A stretch of 64,000 bases of DNA, taken from the NCBI GenBank assembly GCA_035935655.1, contig DASYWW010000015.1, positions 1 to 64,000 on the forward strand. Reading direction: 5' to 3'. The DNA is from Candidatus Bathyarchaeia archaeon. Lineage in GTDB: Archaea > Thermoproteota > Bathyarchaeia > 40CM-2-53-6. Position 1 is the first letter of the stretch. Each line of letters begins with the position of its first letter. Shown piece after piece: positions 15,545 through 24,778 of this stretch. The notes beneath the pieces were generated by a model that ran no database searches, had not been told where the DNA came from, and saw only the letters and a program-made list of their open reading frames with translations. The position numbers were made by a program, and so were the translations under genes.

Positions 15545-16231
15545 ATGGGCGAACCGGTCCTACCCAAGGTTGAACCTGACCTTGTCGGAATCTGGAAGAA
15601 GAATGTCTGGTGGTTCGGTCTCCGCTGGCCATTCAGCACCGTCCTCTTCTCCTGGGTCACAGTCGCCGCGACGCTCGCTCCCGAGTTCCACATTTACCGT
15701 TACCTATTGACAATGCTAGCGGGATTCTTCGGCCTAGTCATCGGAGCACACTATATCGACATAACAGCGAGCAAGGACAAGTATCTCCCCTACTTCCCAA
15801 AAATGAACCGAGGAGCTATCAGAGCAGCTGGCGTTCTTGCGGTGCTAGCAGGCATGGCCGTGGGAGTCTACATGTCATTCCTCTACTCCCTATGGTTCCT
15901 CGTGTTCGTAATCCTCGGAGGATTCTTCGCCCTCTTCTATCCCATAGAGAAACCCAAGTGGCTCCACACCTATCCCGGCTTTGGCTTAGCCTGGGGTTTC
16001 ATGCCCGTCCTAGCTAGCTACTACATTCAAGCAACACGAATAGATCTCTTAGGCCTTGGCTTGGCGGTCTTCCTCGGAATAACGGTAGTCGAGATGCACC
16101 ACATGGCCGTGCTAACAAACGAGAAAGAATACAGCGGCGACATGACGAAAAATGCCAGGCTATTGTTGAAGATTCATAGGGCAGCGGCCTACACTATCGG
16201 ACTAATCTTACTATTATCACGACTCATCTAG
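15545..16231 (+). CDS. polytopic membrane protein (UbiA-like, uncertain)
   Basis: The 228-residue product has about seven hydrophobic segments. GAHYIDITASKDKYLP after the second one recalls the first aspartate motif region of UbiA prenyltransferases (NxxxDxxxD), but the second Asp motif is not evident and the protein is shorter than the family. VVEMHHMAVLTNEKEYSGD in the C-terminal third is distinctive. A role in lipid or isoprenoid metabolism is possible but not shown. It overlaps the 3' end of the convergent secreted-protein gene by 15 bp. Confidence 0.6.
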   Translation: MGEPVLPKVEPDLVGIWKKNVWWFGLRWPFSTVLFSWVTVAATLAPEFHIYRYLLTMLAGFFGLVIGAHYIDITASKDKYLPYFPKMNRGAIRAAGVLAVLAGMAVGVYMSFLYSLWFLVFVILGGFFALFYPIEKPKWLHTYPGFGLAWGFMPVLASYYIQATRIDLLGLGLAVFLGITVVEMHHMAVLTNEKEYSGDMTKNARLLLKIHRAAAYTIGLILLLSRLI

Positions 16232-16708
16232 TCCGGCTTGAATCGACCAAACCGGGTAGATAGCATTCCAAGAATTCACAGAATCATAGACCAGCGGTCC
16301 TACGAAAGTGATCTGCCTGCCAACGAGAGGTACCGCGATCGCGGCTTGACCTCGGGGGATCAGCTCCAACACTAGCCAGCCATTCTGGTTGTTGAGATTT
16401 CCAACATCGAGCAGTTTCTCATATTGTGAACTAACACTAACATCGATTCGCGAATCACTGTCATTCCGAAGAGTGACAGACTTCACCACTCCGCTTGCCA
16501 CCTCGCAGTTTGAGATGACCCGTAGGCGGAGAGGATTGGACACTCCTGCCAAAGGATCACCTTTCCGACATTGAGGCGACGGAGGCGCCGCCACTCGTTG
16601 TGGAGCGGACTGGTTCGTTGCATTAAACCGGACCATGAGGAATGCGGACAAGACCATCAAGAATATTGGGACCGCGAGATAGCGCCGTCGAAACTTCACG
16701 CTAACCAA
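16217..16708 (-). CDS. secreted OB-fold-like protein
   Basis: The 163-residue product has an N-terminal signal peptide or anchor (residues ~8-28). The domain begins NPLRLRVISNCEVASGVVKS and continues with RIDVSVSSQYEKLL, NQNGWLVLELIP and QITFVGPLVYD. This beta-barrel pattern is seen in small secreted archaeal proteins related to OB folds. The usual acidic Asp-Gly-Asp turn is replaced by NDSDSR. The ligand is unknown. Confidence 0.6.
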   Translation of the reverse strand: MVSVKFRRRYLAVPIFLMVLSAFLMVRFNATNQSAPQRVAAPPSPQCRKGDPLAGVSNPLRLRVISNCEVASGVVKSVTLRNDSDSRIDVSVSSQYEKLLDVGNLNNQNGWLVLELIPRGQAAIAVPLVGRQITFVGPLVYDSVNSWNAIYPVWSIQAGLDES

Positions 16709-16782
16709 GTCAAGATTTCTTGAACGTCCACATTTAACTCTGCAACATGAACTGCTTCCCTCGTTGATCAGTCCCGGATTTG

Positions 16783-17223
16783 CTAGATCTTGGCTGGGCT
16801 CTTTGAACCTAGAATTGCACAGAGCTCCTCTTCGACGGTGCCGAATTTTTTCGGGGTCTCAACGAATCTTCCCATTTCCTTCCAGTTCTTGTCGTAAACA
16901 ATAATGGTAGGGATTGCCCGGATGTTGAATTCCTCTGCCATGTCCCGGTAAGCGTCATAGTCCACAACGCGAGCTTGCAGCATATTGTTCTTCGCCATTA
17001 TCAATGACTTCGCCAGACCTGGGATGTAGGCGACGCAGTCGGAGCACCAGTCTGCCGAGAACACAATCAAGTGATGTTTCTCGTCAACCCTTTCAAGCGT
17101 GTCTATCGAGTTAGCTTTGGGACGGTACTCCTGTAGTCGACGCTTCATAGACTGACGCGACTTCTCGACTTTGACCTCGTTGATGTAGTCGAAAGGGTCC
17201 TTTCCTACTCTTAGCGCCATCAT
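16783..17223 (-). CDS. thioredoxin-fold protein
   Basis: The 146-residue product has FSADWCSDCVAYIP with a CSDC active site near residue 57, and a later AIPTIIVYD cis-proline motif near 105. These are the two hallmarks of thioredoxins. An N-terminal extension of ~45 basic residues is unusual. The C-x-D-C dipeptide suggests a tuned redox potential; the substrate is unknown. It lies 18 bp after the RPA gene, so it may share the RPA-Lhr transcript. Confidence 0.85.
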   Translation of the reverse strand: MMALRVGKDPFDYINEVKVEKSRQSMKRRLQEYRPKANSIDTLERVDEKHHLIVFSADWCSDCVAYIPGLAKSLIMAKNNMLQARVVDYDAYRDMAEEFNIRAIPTIIVYDKNWKEMGRFVETPKKFGTVEEELCAILGSKSPAKI

Positions 17224-17241
17224 GGGCTTTCAGCAGAATCT

Positions 17242-18378
17242 CTATGATTTCTCGATCTGGGTTAGAAACACGGTCGACGCTTCCAGTTCTCCGTTCGATG
17301 ATTCTCGGGCCTTGATGCCTGTCAATCTTATCGCGTCTCCCATTCTTAGGCTTTCCACAATTTGGGCATGATTATCCCACAGGGCGATCCTGATCTTACC
17401 TGTACCATCTTCCACCCTAATATTTGAGACCCTTGTTCTCCGACCTTCCCTCGTCTCGATCTCCCGAGACTCAGATCGCTCAACGACCACTCCACGTGTA
17501 GTGTAGAGCTTGGGACCCGGTTTGATCGATGCGATTGTGACAGGAGGAGGAGACTCGATATCGACGAGTGTCTCTTTTGTAATAGAGGATCTTGCTCCAG
17601 CGTTCAAGTAAACCATTCCATTCCGCTCTGTGATCCATGGATTCTTGATTGTGATTACGCTTCCTTCTCCCATCGAAAGAACCGTTTCCATGTTAGAATC
17701 CCAGAACTTCGCCATCGTGAGACCTTCCTCGTTCTCGCACAATGCCCAGGCTGGACCGTTCTCTCCTCGGCTTTTCTGCAACTTTCTAATACGGACCCGC
17801 ACTGATTCGGGAGAGACGCTGGCTGACGGGCTCTCCTGCGCTCCGAGGGAACTGAGTGCGAGACCTGCCATCGGGGTTTTGCTCAGGATTTCGATACTGC
17901 TACGAGATCCAAGGTGAAACTCGACCTCGCCCGCAAGTCCCAGCCTGGTGTAGCCGTGCGAAAAGCGGAGCTTGGACCCGTTTCCGAGCTGTTCTTTCTC
18001 GACGATTTCCGCTGTAGCGTCCCACAGAACACAGGTGATCTGGCCAGAGCTGTCCTTCAGTTTGACCCTGACAAGTTTGCCGACAGACCCGTCGGACCGC
18101 TGAAATTCACGCAACTGACTTATCGAGAGAATTTCTCCCGAGATTGTTGCGTCCGAGAGCCCCGCCTGGACGCTTGAAATCCGTTGATCTGAGATGTTAA
18201 TCGATTCACCCGATAAACCCGCAAGCTGCTGTGCTAGAAGTCGAACAGCTCCTTCGTCGGACAGCAGGCCATGCGATTCTAGCTTCTTCCGTTCTATCAT
18301 CGAGAGGAGTTCCTCTCTTGGGAGATCCGGGTTCTTTGCAAGGATTTGATTGAGAAGATTCTCGGAAGAGTCTATCAT
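17242..18378 (-). CDS. replication protein A-like ssDNA-binding protein
   Basis: The 378-residue product has a helical N-terminus (residues ~1-65) and then two or three OB folds. One contains ISGEILSISQLREFQRSDG...RVKLKDSSGQITCVLWD (~80-120), and the last contains VSNIRVEDGTGKIRIALWDN followed by GDAIRLTGIKARE (~315-355). The G.I..V.LWD pattern is diagnostic of archaeal RPA subunits. It protects single-stranded DNA in replication and repair. No zinc finger is seen. It ends 6 bp from lhr on the same strand, so the pair is likely co-expressed. Confidence 0.88.
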   Translation of the reverse strand: MIDSSENLLNQILAKNPDLPREELLSMIERKKLESHGLLSDEGAVRLLAQQLAGLSGESINISDQRISSVQAGLSDATISGEILSISQLREFQRSDGSVGKLVRVKLKDSSGQITCVLWDATAEIVEKEQLGNGSKLRFSHGYTRLGLAGEVEFHLGSRSSIEILSKTPMAGLALSSLGAQESPSASVSPESVRVRIRKLQKSRGENGPAWALCENEEGLTMAKFWDSNMETVLSMGEGSVITIKNPWITERNGMVYLNAGARSSITKETLVDIESPPPVTIASIKPGPKLYTTRGVVVERSESREIETREGRRTRVSNIRVEDGTGKIRIALWDNHAQIVESLRMGDAIRLTGIKARESSNGELEASTVFLTQIEKS

Positions 18379-18384
18379 GAGGTT

Positions 18385-21207
18385 CTAGTCCCAGAACATT
18401 CGGGTACGCTCGAAGTCTCGCTCGGCCCTTAGAACGCTCAGGTATAAGTCATCTTCTCTCCCCAAACGGTTTCTGAGAATTCGAGTCGCGGTAGTTGGTC
18501 CAACACCTCTAGCTGCCAAAACTATGCCCGCTCTCTTTCCGTAATTCTGAATCAGTCCAGCGGACCGCCATGCCGTCATCCATTCCTTCTCCTCCTCGGG
18601 AGTCAACTTAGTTCCTCTCTTTTTCTTGTTGATGATCGGGCCGAGCGCATCGTTGCTTCGGTATGTTGCAGCGACCAAGGATGATCGGCATTTCGGACAT
18701 CGTACTACGTCCCGTAGAGTGTCAACTCCTCGGATGCTGTCCCATTCGCCGCAGTTCATGCAGAGAAGTCGTAGATTGGTTGACAGTAGTCTGCTCTTCA
18801 CGACCTCGATGATGGAAGCTTCTTCGACTGCCGGTCTGAGTAGACCGTGTGGAACGATCCTGTCTAGAATTGGAAGAGCAAACGGGGTACATTGACCAAC
18901 GTCCCGGATAGTTTCGATCGCAATCTCCCCTAGTCCAACTCTTTCGAGAACTCTTCTGGCGCCTTTGACGTCGAGTTTCTCTGTGAAGAGTTCTCTTCGA
19001 GCCTCATCATTCGCAATGGATGTCTTGAAGATGTCAACCAAGAGACGTGCCTGGCGAGCCTTGTACTCTGCTTCTCGACCAACTGCGCCAAGTCTCCGCA
19101 GGACGTGCCAGTGCCTCCAAGCGAACAAGTCGGAAGCATCGATGGTATCTCGAACGATCTTCTCCATATCGTCAGCGGAAAGTTTTCTGAATTCTTCTGC
19201 CACTAACAGCGCGCTGACGGGACGTGGAAAGATGAGGGCGAATCGATACTGGTCGACCTGTGTGCCGATGTTGGAGCCCAACCGGGACCCGAACAAGGCA
19301 GCCATCGCTGTTGCGAGAGTCTCGTTGACGAGGTTTCCGAAGCAAGAGTGGACCACCACGCTGTTCTCAAAACTCTCAACAAGGACGAGCTGATCGGAAG
19401 GAATCGGAGCCTGACGCTTCTGAGCAGAAAGTGTGGACTCCACCCGCTCAATCTCGCTCTTCTCAAGAAAGCCTTCAGGTAGAATTCCATCCGATAGGAC
19501 TCTTCGCGCGCGCCCAACTTCTTCGGCGACGTCAATCTGGACAGGGATCATGTCTCCCTCCCAGCCGGGAATTGCGGTTAGGCTTGGAGGGGCCGCCTCC
19601 ACCTCAACATGATACTGCTCCTCGTCTACGGATAGAACCTTCCAAGTCTGACCGTGCAGAATGAACTCTGTCCCGCTGGCGCATCTTCGCGCGACAAAGT
19701 CTTGATCAAGACTTCCGATACGCCTCTTTCGAAAGAAGTCGAACACTGTGTACTTCTGAACGTCGGGTATGACCGAGAGGTTGGTGAAATAATACTGAAT
19801 TGCCTTAGGATTGCGAGCCGTGAGAAACTGGTCGAACTTTCTCAACAATCTCAACTCATCGAGCTGGGCGATAACGCGGCCGAGTTCTACTGGATCTATT
19901 TCGCGAAACGGGTAGGAGCGATGGACGACTTCGCCGATTTCCTCAATTGTCATTCGACCTTTCTGAAGCAGTAGGCCGATTATCTGGTGGGCGAGAACAT
20001 CGTAGGCGTTCTCATGAATGATCGGCCGCTCTAGCCTTCCCTCTCTGGCTCGCTGAATCAGAACCGCGGATTCTAGTATGTCGTCCGTGTTGATGGTTAG
20101 AATGACTCCGCGAGAAGTTCCGCCTAGAGTGTGTCCGCTGCGACCGACGCGCTGAACTAGCCTCGTCGTTTCTCGTGGGGACGTGTATTGGATGATGAAG
20201 TCGACGGTGCCGATGTCGATCCCTAGCTCCAGAGAGCTTGTGCAGATGAGGGCTTTGAGTTTGCCTTCTTGGAATTCCTTCTCGGCTTCTTCCCGCAACT
20301 CTCTCGACAGAGACCCGTGGTGCACTCGGACAGGAATCCCGGCTCCGATTGCCTGAATCTGGGCGGCTAACGCCTCGGCATGTTCGCGCGTGTTGGTGAA
20401 CACCAGGGTGGATTTGTGGGATTGGATGATATTGAGTATCATTCGAGCTCGAGAAACGGTAGAGGCCGGTAGACCCAGGTTGACTGATTCCTTCTGATCT
20501 CCGGAGCTGGGATGAACGGAACGGACGCTGATCTGAAGTTCCCTAGTCTCATCAGAACGGAGTACTGCAACTCTTCGTCCCGTCCCGACGAGAAATTGTC
20601 CGATGCGCTCAGGCTCTCCGATGGTGGCGGACAGTCCGATTCTCTGGAACTCAACGCCTGTGAGCTCTCTGAGTCGTTCTAGTGCGAATGATAGTTGGAC
20701 ACCTCTCTCGTCAGTCGCTAGCTCATGGACTTCGTCAACTACGACCCACCTAACCGAACGGAGATGTTCTTTCATTCTCTTCCCGATCAGGATAGCTTGG
20801 AGGGTCTCGGGAGTCGTGATCATGACATCGGGCGGGCTCTTTGCCTGTCGAGACCTCGCGCTGATCGGAGTGTCTCCATGACGGACCTGGATCTTGATGT
20901 CCAGATCCTTTCCCATCTCCTCGAGTCGGCGCAGAAGGTCTCTGTTGAGAGCACGTAGCGGGGTTACGTAGAGCACGGATATCCCTCGAGATCTTGCTTC
21001 AGCTCTCGCTTCGATGAGCTTGTCTAGTACGGGGAGCATAGCGGCGAGGGTCTTGCCGGTGCCTGTTGGAGCGATGAGTAGGACGTTTTCGCCGCTTAGA
21101 ATTGCGGGTATGGCGAGCTCTTGGATTGGGCTGGCCTCTAGGAAGCCTTCTTTCTCAAGCCTCTGTAGGACTGGGGGTTTGAGGGTTGAGAATGCCGAGC
21201 TCCGCAT
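18385..21207 (-). CDS. lhr: Lhr-type superfamily 2 helicase
   Basis: The 940-residue product carries APTGTGKTLAAMLP (Walker A), VVDEVHEL (DEVH), LSATIGEPE and TNTREHAEALA, followed by VHHGSLSRELR and LVQRVGRSGHTLGG (motif VI). Beyond the two RecA domains come the winged-helix and Lhr-core domains, and a zinc ribbon CMNCGE...CPKC near residues 830-850. Lhr unwinds RNA:DNA and branched DNA in repair. The C-terminus ends with an HhH-like GARGVGPTTATRILRNR. RPA follows directly, and the Lhr-associated phosphoesterase lies 750 bp upstream on the other strand. Confidence 0.95.
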   Translation of the reverse strand: MRSSAFSTLKPPVLQRLEKEGFLEASPIQELAIPAILSGENVLLIAPTGTGKTLAAMLPVLDKLIEARAEARSRGISVLYVTPLRALNRDLLRRLEEMGKDLDIKIQVRHGDTPISARSRQAKSPPDVMITTPETLQAILIGKRMKEHLRSVRWVVVDEVHELATDERGVQLSFALERLRELTGVEFQRIGLSATIGEPERIGQFLVGTGRRVAVLRSDETRELQISVRSVHPSSGDQKESVNLGLPASTVSRARMILNIIQSHKSTLVFTNTREHAEALAAQIQAIGAGIPVRVHHGSLSRELREEAEKEFQEGKLKALICTSSLELGIDIGTVDFIIQYTSPRETTRLVQRVGRSGHTLGGTSRGVILTINTDDILESAVLIQRAREGRLERPIIHENAYDVLAHQIIGLLLQKGRMTIEEIGEVVHRSYPFREIDPVELGRVIAQLDELRLLRKFDQFLTARNPKAIQYYFTNLSVIPDVQKYTVFDFFRKRRIGSLDQDFVARRCASGTEFILHGQTWKVLSVDEEQYHVEVEAAPPSLTAIPGWEGDMIPVQIDVAEEVGRARRVLSDGILPEGFLEKSEIERVESTLSAQKRQAPIPSDQLVLVESFENSVVVHSCFGNLVNETLATAMAALFGSRLGSNIGTQVDQYRFALIFPRPVSALLVAEEFRKLSADDMEKIVRDTIDASDLFAWRHWHVLRRLGAVGREAEYKARQARLLVDIFKTSIANDEARRELFTEKLDVKGARRVLERVGLGEIAIETIRDVGQCTPFALPILDRIVPHGLLRPAVEEASIIEVVKSRLLSTNLRLLCMNCGEWDSIRGVDTLRDVVRCPKCRSSLVAATYRSNDALGPIINKKKRGTKLTPEEEKEWMTAWRSAGLIQNYGKRAGIVLAARGVGPTTATRILRNRLGREDDLYLSVLRAERDFERTRMFWD

Positions 21208-21236
21208 CTACTCTACTAATCGTCCGCTAGGACGAT

Positions 21237-21389
21237 TTATTCTTCTTCCTCTGCGGCCTTCTTCTTTCCTTCCCCTGGTCGCTCAGCTGCGATGTAGAGG
21301 AAGATCAGGATGAGACAGACGAAACTGAAGATGTAGAGCAGGAGTTGGAGTAGGGCGAACTCCTGGTTAGGGTCAAGATTGTAGGACAC
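21237..21389 (-). CDS. 50-aa single-span membrane protein
   Basis: A GTG-initiated frame encodes a short N-terminus (VSYNLDPNQEFALLQ), one strong transmembrane helix (LLLYIFSFVCLILIFLYIA) and a Lys/Glu-rich tail (GEGKKKAAEEEE), ending in TAA just before lhr. The clear membrane topology and tight packing upstream of lhr argue for a real gene. I do not recognise it. It could be a small subunit of a membrane complex. Confidence 0.6.
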   Translation of the reverse strand: MSYNLDPNQEFALLQLLLYIFSFVCLILIFLYIAAERPGEGKKKAAEEEE

Positions 21390-21448
21390 TTCGGCTCACA
21401 CGGGTTCGTTCTCGACAACCCTCGGAAACGGCTACTAAAACCTTGAGA

Positions 21449-21856
21449 TTACTCTCGTGGTGCAATCGTGGTAAATTTCGAGGTAATCTCCGGGTAGCGC
21501 GCGTCAGTTACCTCCGTCACATCTTGCTTGCTCACAGCCTCGGAGAGCTGTTGAGCGATGATATGATAGCATAATTGTTTCTTGTGCTCCATTACACGGA
21601 AATAGTAATCGTCGCATGTGCAGAACATGCTGTCCGGGAGAACTTGATAGTCCCGGCCCCGACCAGTGACCACCCAGACGGTCCGTCGGCTCGGCGTGAA
21701 CTGGTACTTCCGAACTTTCCCCGCTTCGACCAGGTCTAGGGCTTGTTGGAACCTCTTCTGGAAAACATTCGTTAGCATCTGCTTTTGCTCCTCAGAGAGG
21801 ATCTTTGTCCGAACTATCTCCTGACACGCAGCCTTGAGTATCCTGTTTTCGTTCAC
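21449..21856 (-). CDS. SWIM zinc-finger protein
   Basis: The 135-residue product has a helical N-terminal half and a SWIM motif: CTCDDYY...CYHI (CxCx-n-CxH, residues ~80-98) after a beta hairpin (WVVTGRGRDYQVLP). SWIM domains mediate DNA or protein binding, often in recombination factors (Shu2-like) and SNF2 partners. Its position upstream of lhr and RPA, with the Lhr-associated phosphoesterase divergent, suggests a repair function. Confidence 0.82.
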   Translation of the reverse strand: MNENRILKAACQEIVRTKILSEEQKQMLTNVFQKRFQQALDLVEAGKVRKYQFTPSRRTVWVVTGRGRDYQVLPDSMFCTCDDYYFRVMEHKKQLCYHIIAQQLSEAVSKQDVTEVTDARYPEITSKFTTIAPRE

Positions 21857-21954
21857 GGTCGGTGGCGAACTAGATCCCTACTTGGATAGTTGTCACGCGC
21901 TAAGAATACCTTTTCATTGAAGAGAGACGAATTTGAGCGGGGCAGGCATACTTA

Positions 21955-22824
21955 GTGGCCGCGGATGTTACTGTCAAATCAGTGGCGGACCGACCAGCTC
22001 TTCTCATAGAGCGCAAGGGAGAACGGGTCCTGGTCATCGCTGACCTCCATCTCGGATGGGAGGTGACCCTAGCACACCAGGGAATACATGTGCCCTCTCA
22101 GGTGCCTCGACTGCTCGAAAAGCTGCGAAAAATTCTTGCAGAAACGAATCCGAAACGGTTGGTTTTACTCGGGGATGTGAAGCATGCTGTCTCGAAGGTT
22201 GAACTGGAGGAGTGGAAGTACGTCCCGGAATTCTTCGATAGCCTCGTCGAGATCATACCCGATGTAGAAGTGGTTCCTGGAAATCATGATGGTAACCTTG
22301 AGCCTTTGACTCCCTCGTCGGTTAAGATCAACAAATCTAATGGAATGGTTCTCTGGGATACTGTTGGATTATTCCATGGCCATGCTTGGCCGGCGCCGCC
22401 CCTACTCGGTTGCAAGTTCCTAGTGATGGGTCACTTGCATCCAGTGGTTGTTTTCAAAGACCCGCTGGGATTCAGGATTACACGGCAGGCATGGGTGAGG
22501 GCGAAGAGCGATGGGAAGAAGTTGGCGGAGGGAGTGTTGAGACGCGAAGATGCGAAGTTCAATGGGGACGCGGCTGATGAAGTGAAGAAAAAATTCGGGG
22601 TCACTATTGCCGATGCTGACTGTATCATTATGCCGTCATTCAACGATTATCTGGGAGGACAACCGATCAACAAGAACTACCAGGAAGGATGGACGGAACT
22701 CTACAAGGAGTACATGGGACCCGTCCTGCGTTCAGGGGCGGTGGATTTTGAAAATGGCGAGGCGTACTTGTTCGATGGAACATTTCTAGGCAAGGTAGAG
22801 GATTTACGACGTCTCGCGCAGTAA
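21955..22824 (+). CDS. Lhr-associated metallophosphoesterase
   Basis: Metal-binding motifs in order are VIADLHLGWE (DxH), LLGDVKHAV (GDxxH), VPGNHDG (GNHD) and LFHGHAWP followed by MGHLHPVV (GHxH). This is the calcineurin-like fold of the YkuE/MPE family found next to lhr in many archaea and bacteria. The 289 residues are normal. It may hydrolyse phosphodiesters in nucleic acids during Lhr-linked repair. The start GTG at 21955 was taken because a conserved strand follows. It is convergent with the zinc-finger gene. Confidence 0.9.
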   Translation: MAADVTVKSVADRPALLIERKGERVLVIADLHLGWEVTLAHQGIHVPSQVPRLLEKLRKILAETNPKRLVLLGDVKHAVSKVELEEWKYVPEFFDSLVEIIPDVEVVPGNHDGNLEPLTPSSVKINKSNGMVLWDTVGLFHGHAWPAPPLLGCKFLVMGHLHPVVVFKDPLGFRITRQAWVRAKSDGKKLAEGVLRREDAKFNGDAADEVKKKFGVTIADADCIIMPSFNDYLGGQPINKNYQEGWTELYKEYMGPVLRSGAVDFENGEAYLFDGTFLGKVEDLRRLAQ

Positions 22825-22836
22825 AGATCTTATCTG

Positions 22837-23229
22837 CTAGTTTTGTTCGCGAGGCGCGAGCCTAGCGAGTATCTTACTAGTGTCTCCACCGTTCAGTTTG
22901 GCGATCTCGCGTAGAAGGTCATAGTAGGATCTGACGTGTCGCTTTCCATCGCGGCCATGGTAGAGGCTTACGTTGGCATACATTGTTGTTACCAGTTCGT
23001 GGTTGTACATTGGATATTGTGTGTCGCTGAGTCCTAGTTCGCCTAGTTGTTGGCTGATGGCTCCCTCGCGGAGGTCGAGAACTTTCCTGCCCTTTCGCTG
23101 GCGGTTTCTATTCTTTAATCGCGTTCCTTCGATTCGACAGTCGTCGCTGCAGTATTTCTCGGAGAACCAGCCTAGAAATTTGCGTTTACAGACGACGCAT
23201 GTCTTGAGGACTTTCTTGTCGACAGCCAT
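22837..23229 (-). CDS. small zinc-finger protein
   Basis: From the ATG at 23229 the 130-residue product starts KKVLKTCVVCKRKFLGWFSEKYCSDDCR, a CxxC...CxxxC treble-clef or MYND-like zinc site, followed by basic NRNRQRKGRK. The rest is alpha-helical and charged (RSYYDLLREIAKLNG). A longer frame extends upstream to 23403 but is low in coding character. Function is not recognised. Basic residues next to the zinc site suggest nucleic-acid binding. Confidence 0.65.
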   Translation of the reverse strand: MAVDKKVLKTCVVCKRKFLGWFSEKYCSDDCRIEGTRLKNRNRQRKGRKVLDLREGAISQQLGELGLSDTQYPMYNHELVTTMYANVSLYHGRDGKRHVRSYYDLLREIAKLNGGDTSKILARLAPREQN

Positions 23230-23554
23230 GTTCTTGTAACCGTGTGTCTTTGGTCCCGTATCCCTTCGCTTGTTGGATATATGGTAGAGAGGTACCGGTA
23301 TAAAACTGGCATGCCTCCGACGGACCTTAACCGGCATGGATGATCGGTTGACCCTGCCATGTACTACGCAAAAGGCATAGTTCCGCGAAACTCTTTGGGT
23401 CATTTTTTTGTTAGAAAAGACACTGCAAACTCTTCGTTGGATTGAAGGATTGTTAACTCTTTCTGGATGACGATTCGCTCTCGTGCGGCCGGGTTCGTCA
23501 TCCTCTCTGGCTATTTAGCACGAAAAGCAATTCCCTTGTTTGGGTCGCGGCCGA

Positions 23555-24712
23555 GTGCTGGCGGTGAAGACGATCAGACAGAAAAACCATGCCTCAGCCG
23601 AACTTTTACGGCTCCTAGACGAGTTCAGACATATGGTGAACGTCTGCATCGCTATCGGAACAAAAGAGAACGTTTCCAGTCTCAAGACTCTATCGTCGAA
23701 GTCCTATCATCATCTCAGTCGTGACATCCTTGGCTACTACAGGCTGTGTGCCGTCAGTACGGCTACCGGGATTCTTCACAACCATCGAAAGGCCAACAAG
23801 AAGATGAACCCCCGGGCAACCGTTCCGTATGCTAGGAGGTTGATGTTGACCACGTGCTACGGGTTCAAAATCCAGAATGGTCTTCTCAGAGTCCCGGTTA
23901 AACCTCGAGAGTACGTGTATGTCAAGCTAAACAGTCATACGCTCCAGGTCCTCTCAGGGCTCAATGTCCACTCGGTTACCTTTACACCCGACGCGCTCAG
24001 TATCAGCTACTCGAAAGAGACAGTTGAGATCGAGCCCGAAGGATACATTGGGGTAGATCGTAACCTGGACAACGTGACAACTGCATCAGCGAATGGAATG
24101 GTCAAGACATTCGACTTGTCAAAGGCGACCGGGATCAAGTCTACATACCGGTTTGTCAAGAGTCGATTCAAGAGAAACGACTCCCGAACAAGAGCGCAGA
24201 TCTTTTCCAAGTATGGAGAGAAGCAGCGGAACCGTGTACTACCAATACTCCACAACGTGTCCAAGAGAATTGTCGAGAATGCGAAGACTCGACGGTATGG
24301 CATAATAATGGAGAGACTGACCGGGATGAGAAGACTCTTTCAGAAAGATAATGGGCAGAGCAGAAACTATCGGGCGAGGATGAACAGTTGGAGTTATGGA
24401 GAGCTGCAGCGACAGGTAGAGTATAAGGCGCGATGGGAAGGAGTGAAGGTAATCTACGTTCCTGCTAGGAACACGTCCAAACGGTGCTCAATATGCGGGT
24501 ACAAGACCCTAGAGAGCACCAGACGAAGACTATGGTGTCCACACTGTGGAGCCACGCTAGACAGGGATGAGAACGCGGCTAGGAACATAGCTGCGAGAGG
24601 GCTGAGGTTCAGCCCCAACGGGCCTCCAGATGAAGCAGTGAAGGGGAACCCGACGACGACGGTAATCCTCAGAGTCGATGGAGGCAAGCTAGGTCGTTTC
24701 GCGCAGATCTAG
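23555..24712 (+). CDS. tnpB: TnpB RNA-guided RuvC-type nuclease
   Basis: This is a full-length TnpB with an intact RuvC triad: GVDRNLDNVT (Asp ~173 counted from 23540), GIIMERLTGM (Glu ~258) and LDRDENAARNIA (Asp ~341). The zinc ribbon CSICGYKTLE...CPHCG lies before the last motif. The GTG at 23555 (VLAVKTIRQ) is preferred over TTG 23540 because both full copies align from there. The C-terminal coding sequence overlaps the proposed guide RNA scaffold. Confidence 0.93.
   Translation: MLAVKTIRQKNHASAELLRLLDEFRHMVNVCIAIGTKENVSSLKTLSSKSYHHLSRDILGYYRLCAVSTATGILHNHRKANKKMNPRATVPYARRLMLTTCYGFKIQNGLLRVPVKPREYVYVKLNSHTLQVLSGLNVHSVTFTPDALSISYSKETVEIEPEGYIGVDRNLDNVTTASANGMVKTFDLSKATGIKSTYRFVKSRFKRNDSRTRAQIFSKYGEKQRNRVLPILHNVSKRIVENAKTRRYGIIMERLTGMRRLFQKDNGQSRNYRARMNSWSYGELQRQVEYKARWEGVKVIYVPARNTSKRCSICGYKTLESTRRRLWCPHCGATLDRDENAARNIAARGLRFSPNGPPDEAVKGNPTTTVILRVDGGKLGRFAQI
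24600..24712 (+). ncRNA. putative TnpB guide RNA (omega/reRNA) scaffold
   Basis: The 3' end of tnpB contains the same 25-nt block (24631-24655) found across and after the stop codon in the other subfamily at 3358-3382. It also has GTCGATGGAGGCAAG (24674-24688), shared with 245-259. After GCAAGCTAG (24684-24692) the copies diverge, which is where a guide would begin. Ends are inferred. Confidence 0.5.
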
Positions 24713-24778
24713 CAGAACCCGCAAATGAATTATATATGAACAGAATTGACCGCACGCTCTAAGGCGCCTTAGTGAGTT

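Larger units (their letters stand above)
23448..24722 (+). mobile_element. second TnpB element with degenerate ends
   Basis: The left boundary contains GGATTGTTAACTC and the right boundary, read in reverse complement, GGGTTCTGCTAGATC. Both resemble the perfect inverted repeat of the element at 2171-3446 (about 9-10 of 13 positions). No matching 8-bp direct repeat is visible outside, so it is older or has lost an end. The boundaries are therefore approximate. Its tnpB is nearly identical to the fragment at 2-301. Confidence 0.55.

Noticed and set aside
15545-16231. Confident call as UbiA prenyltransferase
   Set aside because: Only one aspartate-motif-like segment is visible and the protein is short; kept as membrane protein of uncertain family.
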